A DNA stretch of 16,044 nucleotides, from NCBI GenBank assembly GCA_016875515.1, contig VGRA01000007.1, positions 1-16,044 on the forward strand. Direction: 5' to 3'. The stretch is from Deltaproteobacteria bacterium. Its GTDB lineage: Bacteria > Myxococcota > Myxococcia > Myxococcales > Myxococcaceae. Below, piece after piece: positions 15,563-16,044 of the stretch (position 1 is the first letter of the stretch; each line of letters starts with the position of its first letter). The notes beneath the pieces were generated by a model. That model had not been told where the DNA came from. It was given only the letters and a program-made list of their open reading frames with translations, and did no database searches. The position numbers were made by a program, and so were the translations under genes.

Positions 15563-16044
15563 ATGCTTCAGGGGCTCCGGATCTGCCAGTTCGCGGTGAT
15601 GGAAGAGGTGGAGGTGACGTTCAGCGGCGGGCTCACCGTGCTGACGGGAGAGACGGGGGCGGGAAAGTCCATTGTCATGGACGCCCTTTCGTTGCTCCTG
15701 GGTGGGCGGGCGGAGCCGGACTGCGTGAGGGCCGGGGCGGGCGAGGCCACGGTGGAGGGGACGTTCCGGCGTACGCCGTTGCTCGCGGCCCGTCTTGAGG
15801 AGCTGGGGCTTCCGGACCTGGGGGACGAGCTGCTCGTGCGGCGGGTGGTGGGGCGGGGCGGCCGGTCCCGGGCGTGGGTCAACGGCTCCCTGGTGACGGT
15901 GGGGGTGCTGTCCAGGCTGATGAAGGGGACGGTGGAGATTTCTGGGCAGCATGAGCACACGGCGCTGCTGGATCCGGCCGAGCACCTGGGTCTGCTGGAC
16001 CGGGAGCCGGGGATGGAGCCCGGGCGCCGCGCCTTCGACCAGGC
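15563..16044 (+). CDS. recN: DNA repair protein RecN (5' end only)
   Basis: About 160 residues of this SMC-like ATPase for double-strand-break repair are visible. It starts MLQGLRICQFAVMEEVEVTF, followed by GGLTVLTGETGAGKSIVMDA with the Walker A motif at residues 29-36. LLVRRVVGRGGRSRAWVNG comes next, then the diagnostic EISGQHEHTALLDP (SGQHEH at 127-132). This order and spacing are as in known RecN proteins (about 550-570 aa); the coiled coil and C-terminal ATPase half lie beyond the window. The start is supported by GAGGAGG at 15548-15554, eight bases upstream of the ATG. The LexA-type operator just upstream suggests induction by DNA damage. The gene diverges from the ompA-family gene and shares a 170-bp intergenic region with it. 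Confidence 0.94.
   Translation, partial: MLQGLRICQFAVMEEVEVTFSGGLTVLTGETGAGKSIVMDALSLLLGGRAEPDCVRAGAGEATVEGTFRRTPLLAARLEELGLPDLGDELLVRRVVGRGGRSRAWVNGSLVTVGVLSRLMKGTVEISGQHEHTALLDPAEHLGLLDREPGMEPGRRAFDQ

Overview
The window is very GC-rich, and its genes look like those of a myxobacterium (Myxococcota; the Myxococcus/Corallococcus/Cystobacter/Archangium group is the best guess). The pointers are DGG/DAG-linked cysteine-rich lipoproteins, a large SWIM-SNF2 ATPase, an OmpA protein with calcium-type 'DGDG' repeats, frequent GTG/TTG starts, and a site upstream of recN that closely fits the LexA motif I recall for Myxococcus xanthus. This assignment rests on recognising protein families, not on a database search.

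Layout. (1) 1-1076: the 5' end of rarA (minus strand, cut by the window edge) and a divergent NAD kinase gene. (2) 1180-4794: two secreted lipoproteins, one with more than 40 cysteines and one with three beta-sandwich-like modules, flanking an orphan Flp-type (type IVb) pilin. A strong intrinsic terminator closes the pilin gene. (3) 4805-8131: a full-length 1,108-aa SNF2-family ATPase with an N-terminal SWIM zinc finger. (4) 8160-13829: a decayed accessory block. A glycosyltransferase, a HEAT-repeat lipoprotein, an alpha/beta-hydrolase lipoprotein and a TPR protein are broken by frameshifts, in-frame stops and internal deletions. A GST-like gene has lost its N-terminus. A Nudix hydrolase and a glycerophosphodiesterase-like lipoprotein remain intact among them. 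(5) 13941-15392 (minus): an outer-membrane-associated OmpA/TSP3-repeat protein with its own promoter and terminator. (6) 15563-16044: the 5' end of recN, preceded by a LexA-type operator.

How the parts work together. NAD kinase, RarA and RecN are housekeeping and DNA-maintenance functions. The SNF2 ATPase acts on nucleoprotein. The lipoproteins, pilin and OmpA protein are cell-surface components. No coherent new defence or biosynthetic system is visible. The strongest unusual signals are the cluster of gene remnants in block 4 (several with precise, testable lesions), the three-half-site operator in front of recN, and the pilin flanked by two Cys-containing lipoproteins. Because some lesions are single-base shifts, sequencing error cannot be excluded for those. 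The larger deletions and the two nonsense codons argue for true decay.
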